64,000 nucleotides of DNA from Peptococcaceae bacterium (GCA_018334055.1 JAGXSS010000039.1:1-64000); one strand, 5' to 3'. Counted from the first letter of the stretch, positions 37,241-47,741 are shown. Numbers and translations are program-made. The notes: generated by a model not told the origin, from the letters alone.

Positions 37241-37954
37241 CTATAGCAGTGGCTTTTTTTCTGGCAATCCGGCCTGCCGTGGAAAGCATAACGGGGTACT
37301 GCCAACCTTTGGGACAACCACCAGCAAGCGCCCCTCTTCGCCCCCAGGCAAAAACCAGGCCACCATACTCATCTTCCCACCTCCGAGCAGGCGTACCGCA
37401 TGCTTCGCTTCCTCTATTTCTAAGGGAGCGCGCGGCCCCTTCATCGCCACAAAAAAACCTCCCTCCCTGACGAAGGGCAAGGACAATTCGCACAACACTA
37501 CCAGTTTGGCCACCCCGCGCGAAATGGCAAAATCAAACTTCTCCCGGTAGAGGCTTTGCCGCGCCACATCTTCAGCCCGCCCGTGCAAAACACTCACCCT
37601 TGTCTGCAAACCGACCTTGGTAATAACTTCCTGCAAGAAGCCAACTCGCTTTTTGAGACTGTCGAGCAGCACAAAGTGCATCTCCTCACAGACTATGGCT
37701 AAAGGTATGCCCGGAAAACCAGCCCCACTGCCAATATCTATCCCCTTCGCCCGATGTGGTAAAACAAGCAAGGCCGACAGGCTATCCAAAAAGTGCTTGC
37801 GCCAGACTTCGCTCTCTAGCACAATCGCAGTCAAATTGAAGCGTTCATTGTATTCCCGTAGCATATCACTATAAAGCTGCAGCTGTTCTCGTTGTCGGTC
37901 ACTGGGAGTGACCCCCATTGGGGCGAGCGCTGCGAGGAATTCACCCCACTCCAT
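37241..37954 (-). CDS. rsmG: 16S rRNA (guanine527-N7)-methyltransferase RsmG
   Basis: YNERFNLTAI, KHFLDSLSALL, GIDIGSGAGFPGIPLAI, VLLDSLKKRVGFL; adjacent to mnmG. Confidence 0.96.
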   Translation of the reverse strand: MEWGEFLAALAPMGVTPSDRQREQLQLYSDMLREYNERFNLTAIVLESEVWRKHFLDSLSALLVLPHRAKGIDIGSGAGFPGIPLAIVCEEMHFVLLDSLKKRVGFLQEVITKVGLQTRVSVLHGRAEDVARQSLYREKFDFAISRGVAKLVVLCELSLPFVREGGFFVAMKGPRAPLEIEEAKHAVRLLGGGKMSMVAWFLPGGEEGRLLVVVPKVGSTPLCFPRQAGLPEKKPLL

Positions 37955-37960
37955 CCTGGT

Positions 37961-39823
37961 CTACCTCCCCTCAAGATATACTAAGAGCACCGCTACATCG
38001 GCCGGAGACACCCCGCTGATGCGCATGGCTTGCCCAACAGAATGCGGTCGGCGCAGGGTGAGGTTTTCCTTGGCCTCATTAGACAGACCCCTAATATCCC
38101 CAAAATTTATACTTTGCGCAATAAGTCGATTCTCCAAGCGGAGAAATCGCTCCACTTGCTCTCTCTCCTTAGCAATATACCCCGCGTACTTAATCTCCAC
38201 CTCCAGGCGCGTCGCCAAGGACGGTGATACCGAGCTGGCCTCGGGCAAAAATGGCGCGAGATGCGCCCACCTCACCTCGGGACGTCTTAAGAGTGCCGCT
38301 GCGGTTTGAGCTTGCGTGAGGGGGGCGCTACCGACACCCTGCAACACCTGGTTCACCGCATCGCAATTTGGCACCGTCCTTCTGTTAAGCACGGCAACCA
38401 AATGTGCCAACTCCTCCTCTTCCTCTTTTATGGCTTGGTAATCTTCCGCGGCAATTAGCCCATACTGGGCGGCCACCTCGCCAAGGCGGCTACGGGCATT
38501 GTCTAGACGTAGTAGCAGTCTATGCTCAGCGCGCGAAGTCATCAGTCGATAGGGTTCAGTCACGCCCTTCATAACCAAATCATCTACCAACACCCCCAGA
38601 TAGGCTTCCGAGCGGAGCAGGACCAAGGGAGGTCTGCCCAAAACCCTGGCCGCGGCATTAGCACCGGCGAGCAAACCCTGCCCGGCAGCCTCCTCATACC
38701 CTGAGGAACCATTGATTTGTCCGGCAAAGAAAAGACCGGCGCAGTTTTTGCTCTCAAGCGTCAGACTAAGACCGGTCGGTAAAACAAAGTCATACTCGAT
38801 GGCATAACCGGGGCGCATCATCTCGACCTCGGCCAGGCCCACTACAGAGCGCAATAATTCCACCTGCACATCCTCGGGCAGGGAAGTGGAAAAGCCCTGT
38901 ACATACATCTCGTCCGTATCAAACCCTTCGGGCTCAAGAAACAACTGGTGGCGCTCCTTGTCGGCAAAGCGCACCACCTTGTCCTCGATCGAAGGGCAGT
39001 ACCGCGGGCCTCGCCCTTCAATCATCCCCGAGTACAGAGGCGAACGATGCAAATTGTCCCGAATTATGGCAATAGTGCGCTCTGTGGTGTAGGTGAGGTA
39101 ACAGCTGAGCTGCGCCCGCCTTTCACGAGTGCTGCGCACAGAGAACCTCGCCGGGATATCATCCCCAGGCTGCTCTTCCATTTGCGAAAAGTCAACGCTC
39201 CGGCGGTGAATGCGCGGTGGCGTCCCAGTCTTAAAGCGGCCCATCTCTATGCCCAGACGGCCAAGACTGGCCGATAAACCCGTTGAAGCGAGCAGGCTGT
39301 TGGGGCCACTCTGCAAACTTGCCTGGCCTACGACCACCCGGCCCTCGAGGTAAGTTCCCGCCGTGATGACCACAGTCGCGGCATAAAACTCCGCCCCATA
39401 ATGGGTGCGTACCCCCCTGACTTGACCATTGTCAGACAACACCTCGGTCACTAAGGCCTGGATAATGCGCAAACCCGGGGTACTCTCTAGCAATTTTTTC
39501 ATTAGGGCCTGATACTGCTTCTTGTCGGCTTGAGCCCTGAGAGCCCTCACCGCCGGACCCTTGCCGGTGTTGAGCATGCGCATCTGTAGAAACGTCTGAT
39601 CGGCAACGAACCCCATCAAGCCACCCAAAGCGTCAATCTCAGCCACTACGTGCCCCTTCGCCGGCCCCCCTATGGCTGGGTTACAAGGCATTAAGGCGAT
39701 GGCGTCGAGACTGTGCGTGAGCAAAACCACGCGACAGCCCATTCTCGCCGCGGCATGAGCAGCCTCGCAACCGGCGTGTCCACCGCCCACCACCACACAA
39801 TCGTAACTACCTGCCACATACAT
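37961..39823 (-). CDS. mnmG: tRNA uridine-5-carboxymethylaminomethyl synthesis enzyme MnmG
   Basis: YDCVVVGGGHAGCEAAHAAARMG, CNPAIGGPAKGHVVAEIDALGG, FKTGTPPRI, GLFFAGQINGSSGYEEAAGQGL. Confidence 0.98.
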   Translation of the reverse strand: MYVAGSYDCVVVGGGHAGCEAAHAAARMGCRVVLLTHSLDAIALMPCNPAIGGPAKGHVVAEIDALGGLMGFVADQTFLQMRMLNTGKGPAVRALRAQADKKQYQALMKKLLESTPGLRIIQALVTEVLSDNGQVRGVRTHYGAEFYAATVVITAGTYLEGRVVVGQASLQSGPNSLLASTGLSASLGRLGIEMGRFKTGTPPRIHRRSVDFSQMEEQPGDDIPARFSVRSTRERRAQLSCYLTYTTERTIAIIRDNLHRSPLYSGMIEGRGPRYCPSIEDKVVRFADKERHQLFLEPEGFDTDEMYVQGFSTSLPEDVQVELLRSVVGLAEVEMMRPGYAIEYDFVLPTGLSLTLESKNCAGLFFAGQINGSSGYEEAAGQGLLAGANAAARVLGRPPLVLLRSEAYLGVLVDDLVMKGVTEPYRLMTSRAEHRLLLRLDNARSRLGEVAAQYGLIAAEDYQAIKEEEEELAHLVAVLNRRTVPNCDAVNQVLQGVGSAPLTQAQTAAALLRRPEVRWAHLAPFLPEASSVSPSLATRLEVEIKYAGYIAKEREQVERFLRLENRLIAQSINFGDIRGLSNEAKENLTLRRPHSVGQAMRISGVSPADVAVLLVYLEGR

Positions 39824-39829
39824 AATTTT

Positions 39830-41182
39830 TCACTTCCCAATGCAAAACTGTGTAAATATTTCATCGGTGAGGGACTGAGAGATCGTCCTCCCCCCGACTT
39901 CACCGAGATAGTCTAAGGCTTGGCGCACATCAATCGCGACCAACTCTAACTCCCAGCCAGTGCGAGCCGCCTCGATCGCGGCCCTCGTGGCCTCTCGGCT
40001 GCGTCTCACGCTCTCCGTGTGCCGGATATTAGTAAGGAGCAAATTATGCTCCCCGCCGATAGTGCGCCCAGCCTCGCGGGCTAAGGTCTCCCTTAGCTCG
40101 ACCACACCACCCCCGGTCACCGTGCTCACTAAAATTGCGCTTTCAGCGGGCGGCAAAACTACCTGGAGCGGTAAATCAGCCTTGGTGACGACGAGGAGGC
40201 GTTGCTTTGTTGTCGTCTTCGCCAAAAGCGCCTCATCTTCGTTCGTTAAATTGGTAGAGCCATCAAGCAACACCAACAGCAAATCAGCCTCCAGCATGGC
40301 TTGCTCCGTGCGTGCCATACCTAGGTTCTCAATAAAATCACCATCACCACGCAAACCCGCAGTATCGAGCAAGTTGACGAGCAGGCCATTAATATTAAGA
40401 CTGACCTCCAAAATGTCGCGGGTGGTGCCGGCGATATCGGTCACAATTGCTCGCTCCTGACCGGCAAGGTAGTTAAACAACGAGCTCTTCCCCACATTGG
40501 GGCGACCGACTATGACCACCCGGTAACCATCCTTGACCACCCGGCCACGCCTGGCACTCGCGAGTAGTTTGCTCAAAACAGCATGAGCAGCCTCTAGCTC
40601 CGCTCCCGCTTCCGACAGCGTTACCTTAGGAGTGTCCATATCCGGAAAATCAATTTGCGCCTCAATTAACGCCAGTACGCGGAGCAATGCCCGCTCAGCC
40701 TCCCTAATTTCTGCCGTCAAGGCACCCCTTAGGTGGAGATTGGCATTCTGCAAAGCCACATCGGAATTAGCGCGAATGACATCTATGACGGCCTCCGCCT
40801 GGCTCAAATCAAGTCGCCCCTGGAGGAAGGCTCTCTTGGTGAACTCTCCGGGAGCCGCCAACACCGCGCCACACTCGAGCAAGCGCTCGAGCACCCGCCC
40901 GGCGACAAACGCGCCCCCATGAATGCCAAGCTCGACGACGTCCTCCCCGGTATAAGAATTAGGAGCGCGAAAAAATGTGAGCAAACACTCATCAATGCGC
41001 CTTCCATCGCTATCCACAATGTCACCTAGATAGACTCGCCATGGACGCGGGGAGAAGCGCCCCTTGCGACGCTGAAAGCAATTCTTGACTACCTCTAAAG
41101 ACTTTCCCCCGCTAAGGCGCACGATGGCAATTCCGCCCTCTCCGGGGGCTGTAGAAATGGCGGCAATGACTTCCTGGTGCAC
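39830..41182 (-). CDS. mnmE: tRNA modification GTPase MnmE
   Basis: TIAAISTAPGEGGIAIVRLSG-like N-term, GRPNVGKSSLFN, DIAGTTRD, C-terminal FCIGK. Confidence 0.98.
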   Translation of the reverse strand: MHQEVIAAISTAPGEGGIAIVRLSGGKSLEVVKNCFQRRKGRFSPRPWRVYLGDIVDSDGRRIDECLLTFFRAPNSYTGEDVVELGIHGGAFVAGRVLERLLECGAVLAAPGEFTKRAFLQGRLDLSQAEAVIDVIRANSDVALQNANLHLRGALTAEIREAERALLRVLALIEAQIDFPDMDTPKVTLSEAGAELEAAHAVLSKLLASARRGRVVKDGYRVVIVGRPNVGKSSLFNYLAGQERAIVTDIAGTTRDILEVSLNINGLLVNLLDTAGLRGDGDFIENLGMARTEQAMLEADLLLVLLDGSTNLTNEDEALLAKTTTKQRLLVVTKADLPLQVVLPPAESAILVSTVTGGGVVELRETLAREAGRTIGGEHNLLLTNIRHTESVRRSREATRAAIEAARTGWELELVAIDVRQALDYLGEVGGRTISQSLTDEIFTQFCIGK

Positions 41183-41206
41183 ATTTCCTCCTCCTTAACA
41201 AAACAA

Positions 41207-41229
41207 CCCAGTAACCATCAGTTACTGGG
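41207..41229 (-). terminator. Terminator between jag and mnmE
   Basis: CCCAGTAAC-TGATG-GTTACTGGG followed by TTGTTTTGTT on the minus strand. Confidence 0.75.
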
Positions 41230-41240
41230 CAAGCGATCCT

Positions 41241-41861
41241 TTAGCGCACCGCGATAATGATTTTGCGGTAGGGTTCGTCCCCCTCACTGTAGGTCAAGAC
41301 GCCAACTTCGTCCTGCAGGGCCACATGTACTATGCGCCGTTCTGAGGCGCTCATCGGCTCAAGTACCGCTTTGCGACCGGTGCGGCGAACTCTCTCGGCC
41401 AGGCTTTTGGCGAGTTCGATGAGCGATTGCTTACGGCGCTCACGATACTGCCCAACGTCGATCTGCAACCGCTTTTCACCGCCGGAGCGAGTGTAAATCA
41501 CTGCCGTCAGCTGCTGTATGGCGTCTAAAGTCTGTCCTCGCCTGCCGATAAGCAGACCCGAGTTAGTGGCGTTGATGGCAATTTCTACCTCATCCGCACC
41601 TTCCCTTGTGACTTCACAAACGGCATCATCTGCTCCCATGTGGCGTAGTAAAGTGGTCAAGAAGACCACCGCCATCTCCAAAACTGTGCTTTTCTTCGTC
41701 ACCCTCACCCGCGCGGGCTTCGCACCCCACAAGCCAAAAAGGCCCTTGGTGGGCTCCTCGAGCACTATCACCTCGACTTGCTCCAGGGATAGGCCGAGCT
41801 CAGCTAAGCCACTCTCTATACCATCTCGGACACTCTTAGCGGTCTTTTCGACGCTTTTCAC
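41241..41861 (-). CDS. jag: Jag/KhpB RNA-binding protein (KH-R3H)
   Basis: GLLIGRRGQTLDAIQQLTAVI (KH), LEPMSASERRIVHVALQ (R3H); GTG start. Confidence 0.93.
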   Translation of the reverse strand: MKSVEKTAKSVRDGIESGLAELGLSLEQVEVIVLEEPTKGLFGLWGAKPARVRVTKKSTVLEMAVVFLTTLLRHMGADDAVCEVTREGADEVEIAINATNSGLLIGRRGQTLDAIQQLTAVIYTRSGGEKRLQIDVGQYRERRKQSLIELAKSLAERVRRTGRKAVLEPMSASERRIVHVALQDEVGVLTYSEGDEPYRKIIIAVR

Positions 41862-42540
41862 TAGTACCCGCCTCCACTTCCACCGTCCCACGGGATACGA
41901 ACATAGCATAGAGATACTCCTGTCCTACCGTAAAGACATTGCGCGACACCCAGTACAGAGCGAGTGCTGTGGGAAACTGCAGGGTAAACCATCCCATAAA
42001 CAAGGGCATGATGTACAACATGGTGCGGGCGGAAGGGTCAGTACTCTGCATAGTTTGCTTTGACTGCCAAAATGTAGTCCCCACTGTTAAAACAGGGAGA
42101 ATCCAATAAAACCATGGCAAGGTCATGATAGCGACCTCAGGACTTGGCATGGTCATATTGAGCCCAAAGAAGTAGGGCTGCTTAGAAAAAATATCGGGAA
42201 TGCGCAGTACATTAAACATCGCCCAGAGAACGGGCATCTGAATAAGCATTGGCAAACAGCCCGAGGCGGGATTGACCTTGTACTTTGACCATAGCGCCAC
42301 GGTGGCCTCATTAATCTTCACTTTATCGTCTTTGTACTTCTTCTTGATTTCGTCAAGCTCAGGCTGGATGCGGCGCATAGCCCGGGTAAACTGCATTTGC
42401 TTAATGTTTAACGGCAGAGTAACGACGGTGACTGCTAAAGACAACAGCACGACTGCCACCCCATAGTTCTGTGTAAAGCCGAAAAAATAGTCTAGCATTG
42501 TCTTTAGCATGACATTGATAATTTCCATTAGAGCAATCAT
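41836..42540 (-). CDS. yidC: YidC/Oxa1 membrane protein insertase
   Basis: YGVAVVLLSLAVTVVTLPLNIKQMQFTRAMRRIQPELDEIKKKYKDDKVKINEATVALWSKYKVNPASGCLPMLIQMPVLWAMF. Confidence 0.96.
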   Translation of the reverse strand: MIALMEIINVMLKTMLDYFFGFTQNYGVAVVLLSLAVTVVTLPLNIKQMQFTRAMRRIQPELDEIKKKYKDDKVKINEATVALWSKYKVNPASGCLPMLIQMPVLWAMFNVLRIPDIFSKQPYFFGLNMTMPSPEVAIMTLPWFYWILPVLTVGTTFWQSKQTMQSTDPSARTMLYIMPLFMGWFTLQFPTALALYWVSRNVFTVGQEYLYAMFVSRGTVEVEAGTSEKRRKDR

Positions 42541-42551
42541 CCCTCCAGAGC

Positions 42552-42761
42552 TTATTTCACAGGGTCGTATCCCCCCATAGACCAAGGGTGACAGCGCAAC
42601 AGGCGACAGAGAGCCAGCAAAATGCCAGAAAAAGCCCCATGTCGCAGAATTGCCTCTTTAGCATACTGACTACAAGTAGGGCGAAAGCGACAACTAGGAG
42701 CCTTCAGGGGGGAAATATATCGCTGGTAGAGGTCAATCAACAAAAGGGCTGCCGTCTTCAT
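42552..42761 (-). CDS. yidD: Membrane protein insertion efficiency factor YidD
   Basis: [36 protein letters not shown]...[12 protein letters not shown]. Confidence 0.96.
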   Translation of the reverse strand: MKTAALLLIDLYQRYISPLKAPSCRFRPTCSQYAKEAILRHGAFSGILLALCRLLRCHPWSMGGYDPVK

Positions 42762-43108
42762 GGCACTCTCCACAATTTTAAGCGACGGCAGATCAATTGA
42801 AATTCTTTTTCCAGTTCTAAGCACGTCGCTTTCACTGCCCCTGCTCGAACAATGACCACTAAGTCTCTGCCATTAACTAGGTCTGGCAGAGACTTGCGCA
42901 CAACTTCTTTAATTCTGCGCCTGACCCGATTGCGTAAAACAGCATTACCTAACTTTTTGCCGGCAGAAAAACCGACGCGAACACTACCGCCATCTCTCGA
43001 GAGACTGTAGACCACCATGAGACTACCAGCGGCAGAGCGCCCCGTGGCAAAAACATGAGAGAACTCTTTTCTTTTCTTGAGTCGGTAGCAAGGTCGCAGG
43101 TCACCCAT
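42758..43108 (-). CDS. rnpA: Ribonuclease P protein component
   Basis: [47 protein letters not shown]. Confidence 0.95.
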   Translation of the reverse strand: MGDLRPCYRLKKRKEFSHVFATGRSAAGSLMVVYSLSRDGGSVRVGFSAGKKLGNAVLRNRVRRRIKEVVRKSLPDLVNGRDLVVIVRAGAVKATCLELEKEFQLICRRLKLWRVP

Positions 43109-43112
43109 CTCC

Positions 43113-43247
43113 TTAGGCAGACAATACTTTTCTTCCCTTTAAACGGCGGCGGCTTAACACTTTACGCCCATTAGCGGTGCTCATTCTTTCGCGAAAACCA
43201 TGAACCTTCTTGCGTTGCCGATTATTTGGCTGGAATGTACGCTTCAA
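43113..43247 (-). CDS. rpmH: 50S ribosomal protein L34 (not in supplied ORF track)
   Basis: Translated by hand from TTG 43247: (M)[43 protein letters not shown], stop at 43113-43115. Confidence 0.96.
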   Translation of the reverse strand: MKRTFQPNNRQRKKVHGFRERMSTANGRKVLSRRRLKGRKVLSA

Positions 43248-43363
43248 TATATTCACTCTCCCTTCAGAGCCTATAGAGCAAGACTATCCTTGCGATTATA
43301 TCAAAACGCTCTGCCTGACGCAATCATCAAAACAAGGCTATTATCCGTGTCGAACGGTGTCGT

Positions 43364-43670
43364 TTATGCACACCTGTTGATAACTCTGTAGATAAGTTGT
43401 GCGTCTTGTCAACTGCCCTCGCCCACTGTCGATGGCGGTAGGCTGAGCAGTGCGCGAAAATCCTGATGAACCATTTTAGTGACCCGTACAAATGTTCTCC
43501 ACACCTGTGGATAAGTTTGTGGATTATTCCGTGTCGAAACAACTCGACATGGGACGAAATACAGAGCAGTTGCATGCCCCAAGCGCTAAAAACTAGACAT
43601 CCACAGCGATTGTGTATATCATATCCAAAGCCATCTACAAAAAAAGAGTCGAGCTTATACTTTGTCCACA
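43364..43670. other. oriC: Chromosomal replication origin region (oriC), DnaA-box cluster
   Basis: TTATGCACA 43364-43372, TGTTGATAA 43375-43383, TGTAGATAA 43387-43395, TTCTCCACA 43495-43503, perfect TGTGGATAA 43506-43514, TGTGGATTA 43518-43526, TTGTCCACA 43662-43670, in the rpmH-dnaA gap. Confidence 0.9.
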
Positions 43671-43730
43671 TAGGATTCGACGCACTTCGCGGCGAAAAGA
43701 TACGTCTACACTTTCTGGGGAGGCTAGCAT

Positions 43731-45059
43731 ATGCCAATGACCGCATCCGAGATCTGGCAGACTACACTTGGTTTGCTCGAATCTCAAATCAGCAAGCATC
43801 AATTCGAAACGTGGCTGTATCCCTGCCAAGCCCATCAGCTGCAAGGTAATACCCTCTCCATCATCGTGGCCACAGAGTTTAACCGCAACTGGCTAGAAAA
43901 CAACTATACACCTACGGTGCAGAAATCCCTCTCATCTGTACTCAACAGAGAAATGACGGTTAAATTTATCTTAGCCTCCGAAGTATCGGCAAAATCTTCA
44001 TCTCTCTCCTCCGAGCGGGTAAACTCTGAGGACATGCCTTTGCTTACGCCCCGCTACACATTTGACAATTTTGTAATCGGGGAAAGTAATCGTTACGCCC
44101 ATGCTGCTTCTTTAGCTGTGGCTGAAGCGCCCGCCACAGCCTACAACCCCCTATTTATCTATGGTGGCGTCGGGCTTGGTAAAACCCACCTCATGCACGC
44201 CATAGGACATTATGTCCTCCAGAACTTTCCCAGAATGAAGGTAGTGTATATATCTTGTGAAAAATTTACCAACGAATTCATTTCTTCCATACAACAGCGC
44301 AAGACAGTGGAGTTTCGCAGTAAGTATCGTTCAGTGGACTTGTTGTTGGTAGATGATATACAGTTTTTAGCAGGTAAAGAGCAGACTCAAGAGGAGTTTT
44401 TCCACACTTTTAACGCCCTTCATGAAGCCAGCAAACAAATAATTTTTTCGAGCGACCGCCCGCCAAAAGAGATTGCCACTCTAGAGGACCGGTTGCGCTC
44501 CCGTTTCGAATGGGGATTAATCACGGACATTCAGCCCCCGGATTTCGAAACCCGGGTGGCCATCCTCCGCCAGAAAGCAGAGAGTGAGAACTTCCGCATC
44601 CCTCTAGAGTTGACCTCCTACTTGGCAGGTCGTATCAACAGCAACATCCGGGAGCTTGAAGGCGGGCTGATTCGTATCATGGCCTATGTTTCTTTCAGCA
44701 AAAAAACCATCACCAGAGAACTCATCGATGAAGTCTTGCGCAATTTATTCCCCGAGGAAAAGACTAAAGTTATAAAAATAAGTGATATCCAAAAAGTAAT
44801 TGCCGCCCACTTTGGTATAAAGGTAGAGGAACTCTCCGCCAAGAAACGCACCCGCAATATATCTTTGCCGCGTCAGATTGCCATGTACCTGGCCCGCAAA
44901 AACACCGATGCCTCCTTGCCGCGCATTGGCGCAGAATTTGGCGGCCGCGACCATACCACCGTAATTCATGCTTGTGATAAAATCTCTACCGACATGGTCA
45001 ATGACCCTACTTTTGCCGCTATCATTCGAGAAATCGAGCTAAAGCTAAAAACTATATAA
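43731..45059 (+). CDS. dnaA: Chromosomal replication initiator DnaA
   Basis: YTFDNFVIGESNRYAHAASLAVAEAP, NPLFIYGGVGLGKTHLMHAIGH, DDIQFLAGKEQTQEEFFHTFN, FGGRDHTTVIHAC. Confidence 0.98.
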   Translation: MPMTASEIWQTTLGLLESQISKHQFETWLYPCQAHQLQGNTLSIIVATEFNRNWLENNYTPTVQKSLSSVLNREMTVKFILASEVSAKSSSLSSERVNSEDMPLLTPRYTFDNFVIGESNRYAHAASLAVAEAPATAYNPLFIYGGVGLGKTHLMHAIGHYVLQNFPRMKVVYISCEKFTNEFISSIQQRKTVEFRSKYRSVDLLLVDDIQFLAGKEQTQEEFFHTFNALHEASKQIIFSSDRPPKEIATLEDRLRSRFEWGLITDIQPPDFETRVAILRQKAESENFRIPLELTSYLAGRINSNIRELEGGLIRIMAYVSFSKKTITRELIDEVLRNLFPEEKTKVIKISDIQKVIAAHFGIKVEELSAKKRTRNISLPRQIAMYLARKNTDASLPRIGAEFGGRDHTTVIHACDKISTDMVNDPTFAAIIREIELKLKTI

Positions 45060-45298
45060 TCCACACCCTTGCTCACCTTATACACTTTTTTTTGTGGACT
45101 AATTTTAGAGCCGCGCTTTATCCCCATCTCGCCGTATAGTTGCTTGCAATTACTCACAACCTAACAGCGCCCTTTAGAGACGATGCTCTCTACATCTTCC
45201 CCACTTAATAACATCTCCACAGCCCTTACTACTAGCACTACGGTTTCTTAACTAATGATTCTATGCACGCTTTGATAATTTTAGAACGGAGGATGCCC

Positions 45299-46408
45299 GT
45301 GAAAATTGTTATGCGGAGAGATGATTTTGTCGCCGCCGCCACGGATGTAGCTAGGGCTACTAGTTCCAAATTAGGAGATTCTTCATCTAGCGTCAGGATT
45401 ATCGCCGAAAATGACTCCTTAATTCTCACTGCAAATGATTTAGAGCTAGCTATTTCCGCACAAATTAAAGCAGAGGTCATTGTGCCTGGGTCAATCGTAG
45501 TACCCGGGCGCCTGTTAAGCGAAGCTGCCAGAAGATTTCCGAGCGAAGAAGTGAGTATGCATGTGGCCGAAGGAAGGCACGTTCTTAAACTGTGCAGCGG
45601 TTTTTCCGATATGGAGTTAGTTGGTATGGCTGCATCCTTTTTTCCGGAGATTCCGGAGATCGAAGGCTTGACCGTAATCACCCTCCCCCAAGCGCAGTTG
45701 AAAAGCATGCTGAAACAAGTGAGTTTCGCCATGTCGCAGGATTCAATTCGTCTCATCCTCACCGGTATGTTATGGGAATACCAGGATAACAGGCTCCGGC
45801 TCGTAGCGGCTGATGGCACTAAAGTGGCCTCCCGGCAGGAATCATTGGTAGACCAAGACGAAACTGCCTTTTCCATGGTCATGCCAGGAAGGGCTGTCCA
45901 TGAACTTTTACGGCTACTTGACGAAACTGACGAGCCCGTAGAAGTAGCGGTAGGTAAGAACCATTGTCTTGTTCAAATAGGGAATACTACACTGGTTTCC
46001 AAGTTACTCGAGGGAAGATATATCAATGTTGACCAATATGTTCCCACAAATTTCACTACGCTAGTCCAGTTAAACCCGAAAATTCTACTGACCGCCTTAG
46101 ATAGATGCGCCATTATGACCAAGGATCTCCTGACAGGTATCGTAAGATTAAATTTCAACAATCAGATACTCTGTGTAAGGGCCCATTCAGCCGAGCTTGG
46201 CAGTCATTATGAGGAATGGCCTATAGAAAAAAATGGTGAGGATCTAGACATATTTTTTAATAATAAAGTTCTCAGTGATATCATGCGCGCCTTGGATTAT
46301 GGCGATGTAAAGATGTCCTTCACCGGTCAATTTGGTCCCGTGGTGGCTCAGAGTATAAAAAATGAGAAAAATTACTGGAGTTTGGTCATGCCTGTAAGAT
46401 TATCGTAG
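45299..46408 (+). CDS. dnaN: DNA polymerase III subunit beta
   Basis: Beta-clamp order and motifs (VIVPGSIVVPGRLLSEAARRFPSEEV, MPVRLS C-term); GTG with GGAGG SD. Confidence 0.96.
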   Translation: MKIVMRRDDFVAAATDVARATSSKLGDSSSSVRIIAENDSLILTANDLELAISAQIKAEVIVPGSIVVPGRLLSEAARRFPSEEVSMHVAEGRHVLKLCSGFSDMELVGMAASFFPEIPEIEGLTVITLPQAQLKSMLKQVSFAMSQDSIRLILTGMLWEYQDNRLRLVAADGTKVASRQESLVDQDETAFSMVMPGRAVHELLRLLDETDEPVEVAVGKNHCLVQIGNTTLVSKLLEGRYINVDQYVPTNFTTLVQLNPKILLTALDRCAIMTKDLLTGIVRLNFNNQILCVRAHSAELGSHYEEWPIEKNGEDLDIFFNNKVLSDIMRALDYGDVKMSFTGQFGPVVAQSIKNEKNYWSLVMPVRLS

Positions 46409-46432
46409 TGATCAATCCTAGAGAAGAAGAGA

Positions 46433-46630
46433 GTGATAGTGGTGAGAGAACATATAACTTTGGGACAATTTCTTAAAAACACTAACATCACTTCTAGTGG
46501 GGGAGAAGCAAAACATTATTTAATAGAGCATTTGGTGTTGGTTAATGGTGAAAAAGAAGAGCGCCGCGGCCGCAAACTGTATCCGGGTGACCAGGTCACT
46601 ATCGATAATCAGATCTATATAATCACCTAG
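46433..46630 (+). CDS. yaaA: S4 domain protein YaaA/RlbA
   Basis: 65 aa, ITLGQFLKNTNITSSGGEAKHYLIEHLVLVNGEKEERRGRKLYPGDQVTI between dnaN and recF. Confidence 0.94.
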   Translation: MIVVREHITLGQFLKNTNITSSGGEAKHYLIEHLVLVNGEKEERRGRKLYPGDQVTIDNQIYIIT

Positions 46631-46631
46631 A

Positions 46632-47741
46632 ATGTGGGTAGAGAGCGTCAGGCTGAGGAATTTTCGCAACTACTTCGCGGAAGACGTTTCATTTTCTCCT
46701 CATATCAACCTTATCGTTGGCAGCAATGGTGAAGGTAAGACTAACCTCCTAGAGGCGCTGTTTCTTTTGGCCACCACCAAGTCGTATCGTCTAGCCCACG
46801 AAAAAGAAATGGTTTGCATTGACAGAGATACCTTTTATGTCAGTGGAGAAGCTGTCCTTCAAGGAGATATTAAACATACTCTAGAAATAAGCTACTCACA
46901 AAAACAAAACAAGAAACAAGCCAAGGTTTCAGGAATTCCCGTAGTCCGCCTCGCTGATTTTATAGGCATCCTTAATGTTGTGTGTTTCTCTCCCGATGAC
47001 TTGAATATCATCAAAGGGGCACCGGGACTTCGCCGACGCCTTCTTGATATTTTGCTTTCGCAAATTGACCGGGTCTACCTTAGCGTACTTCAGCAGTACG
47101 GTAGGGTACTCCGACAAAGGAACGAATGTTTAAAGGCGGTACAAAGGGGAAGAATGCGCCCTACAGAAATTTGGCCCTGGACCGAGCAACTAGCTACCTT
47201 GGCTTGTCAAGTAACGGAGCGCAGATTTAAGGCCGTCAACGAATTGACCACCTCTTATGCCGCCATCAGTAAGGGCATTAATCAAGGCAAGGAGAATCTC
47301 TCTTTAAGGTACATGAGTTCATTAATCAAAGACAGCCATCTCTATACCCCAACCGAAGTGACCGAAAGCCTGCAGAGGAGACAAACAGAGGAGGTTGCCC
47401 GCGGCATTACCACTATTGGGCCTCACCGTGATGATTTATTTTTTTTGATCAACGGACTATCGGCCGCAGACTATGCCTCGCAGGGACAGCAGCGCACCGC
47501 GGTACTGAGTTTGAAGCTTGCGGAAATGGAATACATGTATAAAGTTACCGGTGATTACCCCATATTACTCCTTGATGACGTCTTTTCTGAGCTCGATCAA
47601 AAACGCCGTCAACTGCTGCTTACTACTTTAAGTGGCAGGATTCAAGCGCTCATCACCGGAACCGAGACACTAGAGTGGCCATGGTCAGGCGAAAGAGACC
47701 GGTGCAACATCATAAATATTCGGCAAGGCAAGGTGATTTAG
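46632..47741 (+). CDS. recF: DNA replication/repair protein RecF
   Basis: LRNFRNYFAEDVSFSPHINLIVGSNGEGKTNLLEALFLLAT, ASQGQQRTAVLSLKLAE, PILLLDDVFSELDQKRRQLL. Confidence 0.97.
   Translation: MWVESVRLRNFRNYFAEDVSFSPHINLIVGSNGEGKTNLLEALFLLATTKSYRLAHEKEMVCIDRDTFYVSGEAVLQGDIKHTLEISYSQKQNKKQAKVSGIPVVRLADFIGILNVVCFSPDDLNIIKGAPGLRRRLLDILLSQIDRVYLSVLQQYGRVLRQRNECLKAVQRGRMRPTEIWPWTEQLATLACQVTERRFKAVNELTTSYAAISKGINQGKENLSLRYMSSLIKDSHLYTPTEVTESLQRRQTEEVARGITTIGPHRDDLFFLINGLSAADYASQGQQRTAVLSLKLAEMEYMYKVTGDYPILLLDDVFSELDQKRRQLLLTTLSGRIQALITGTETLEWPWSGERDRCNIINIRQGKVI

Noticed and set aside
43327-43746. 139-aa minus-strand ORF across the rpmH-dnaA gap
   Set aside because: Overlaps the DnaA-box cluster and the dnaA start; no SD or domain, so treated as chance openness in oriC.
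45060-45298. Second full oriC lobe between dnaA and dnaN
   Set aside because: Only weak one-mismatch DnaA-box-like words (e.g. TTATACACT) were seen; insufficient to call a separate cluster.
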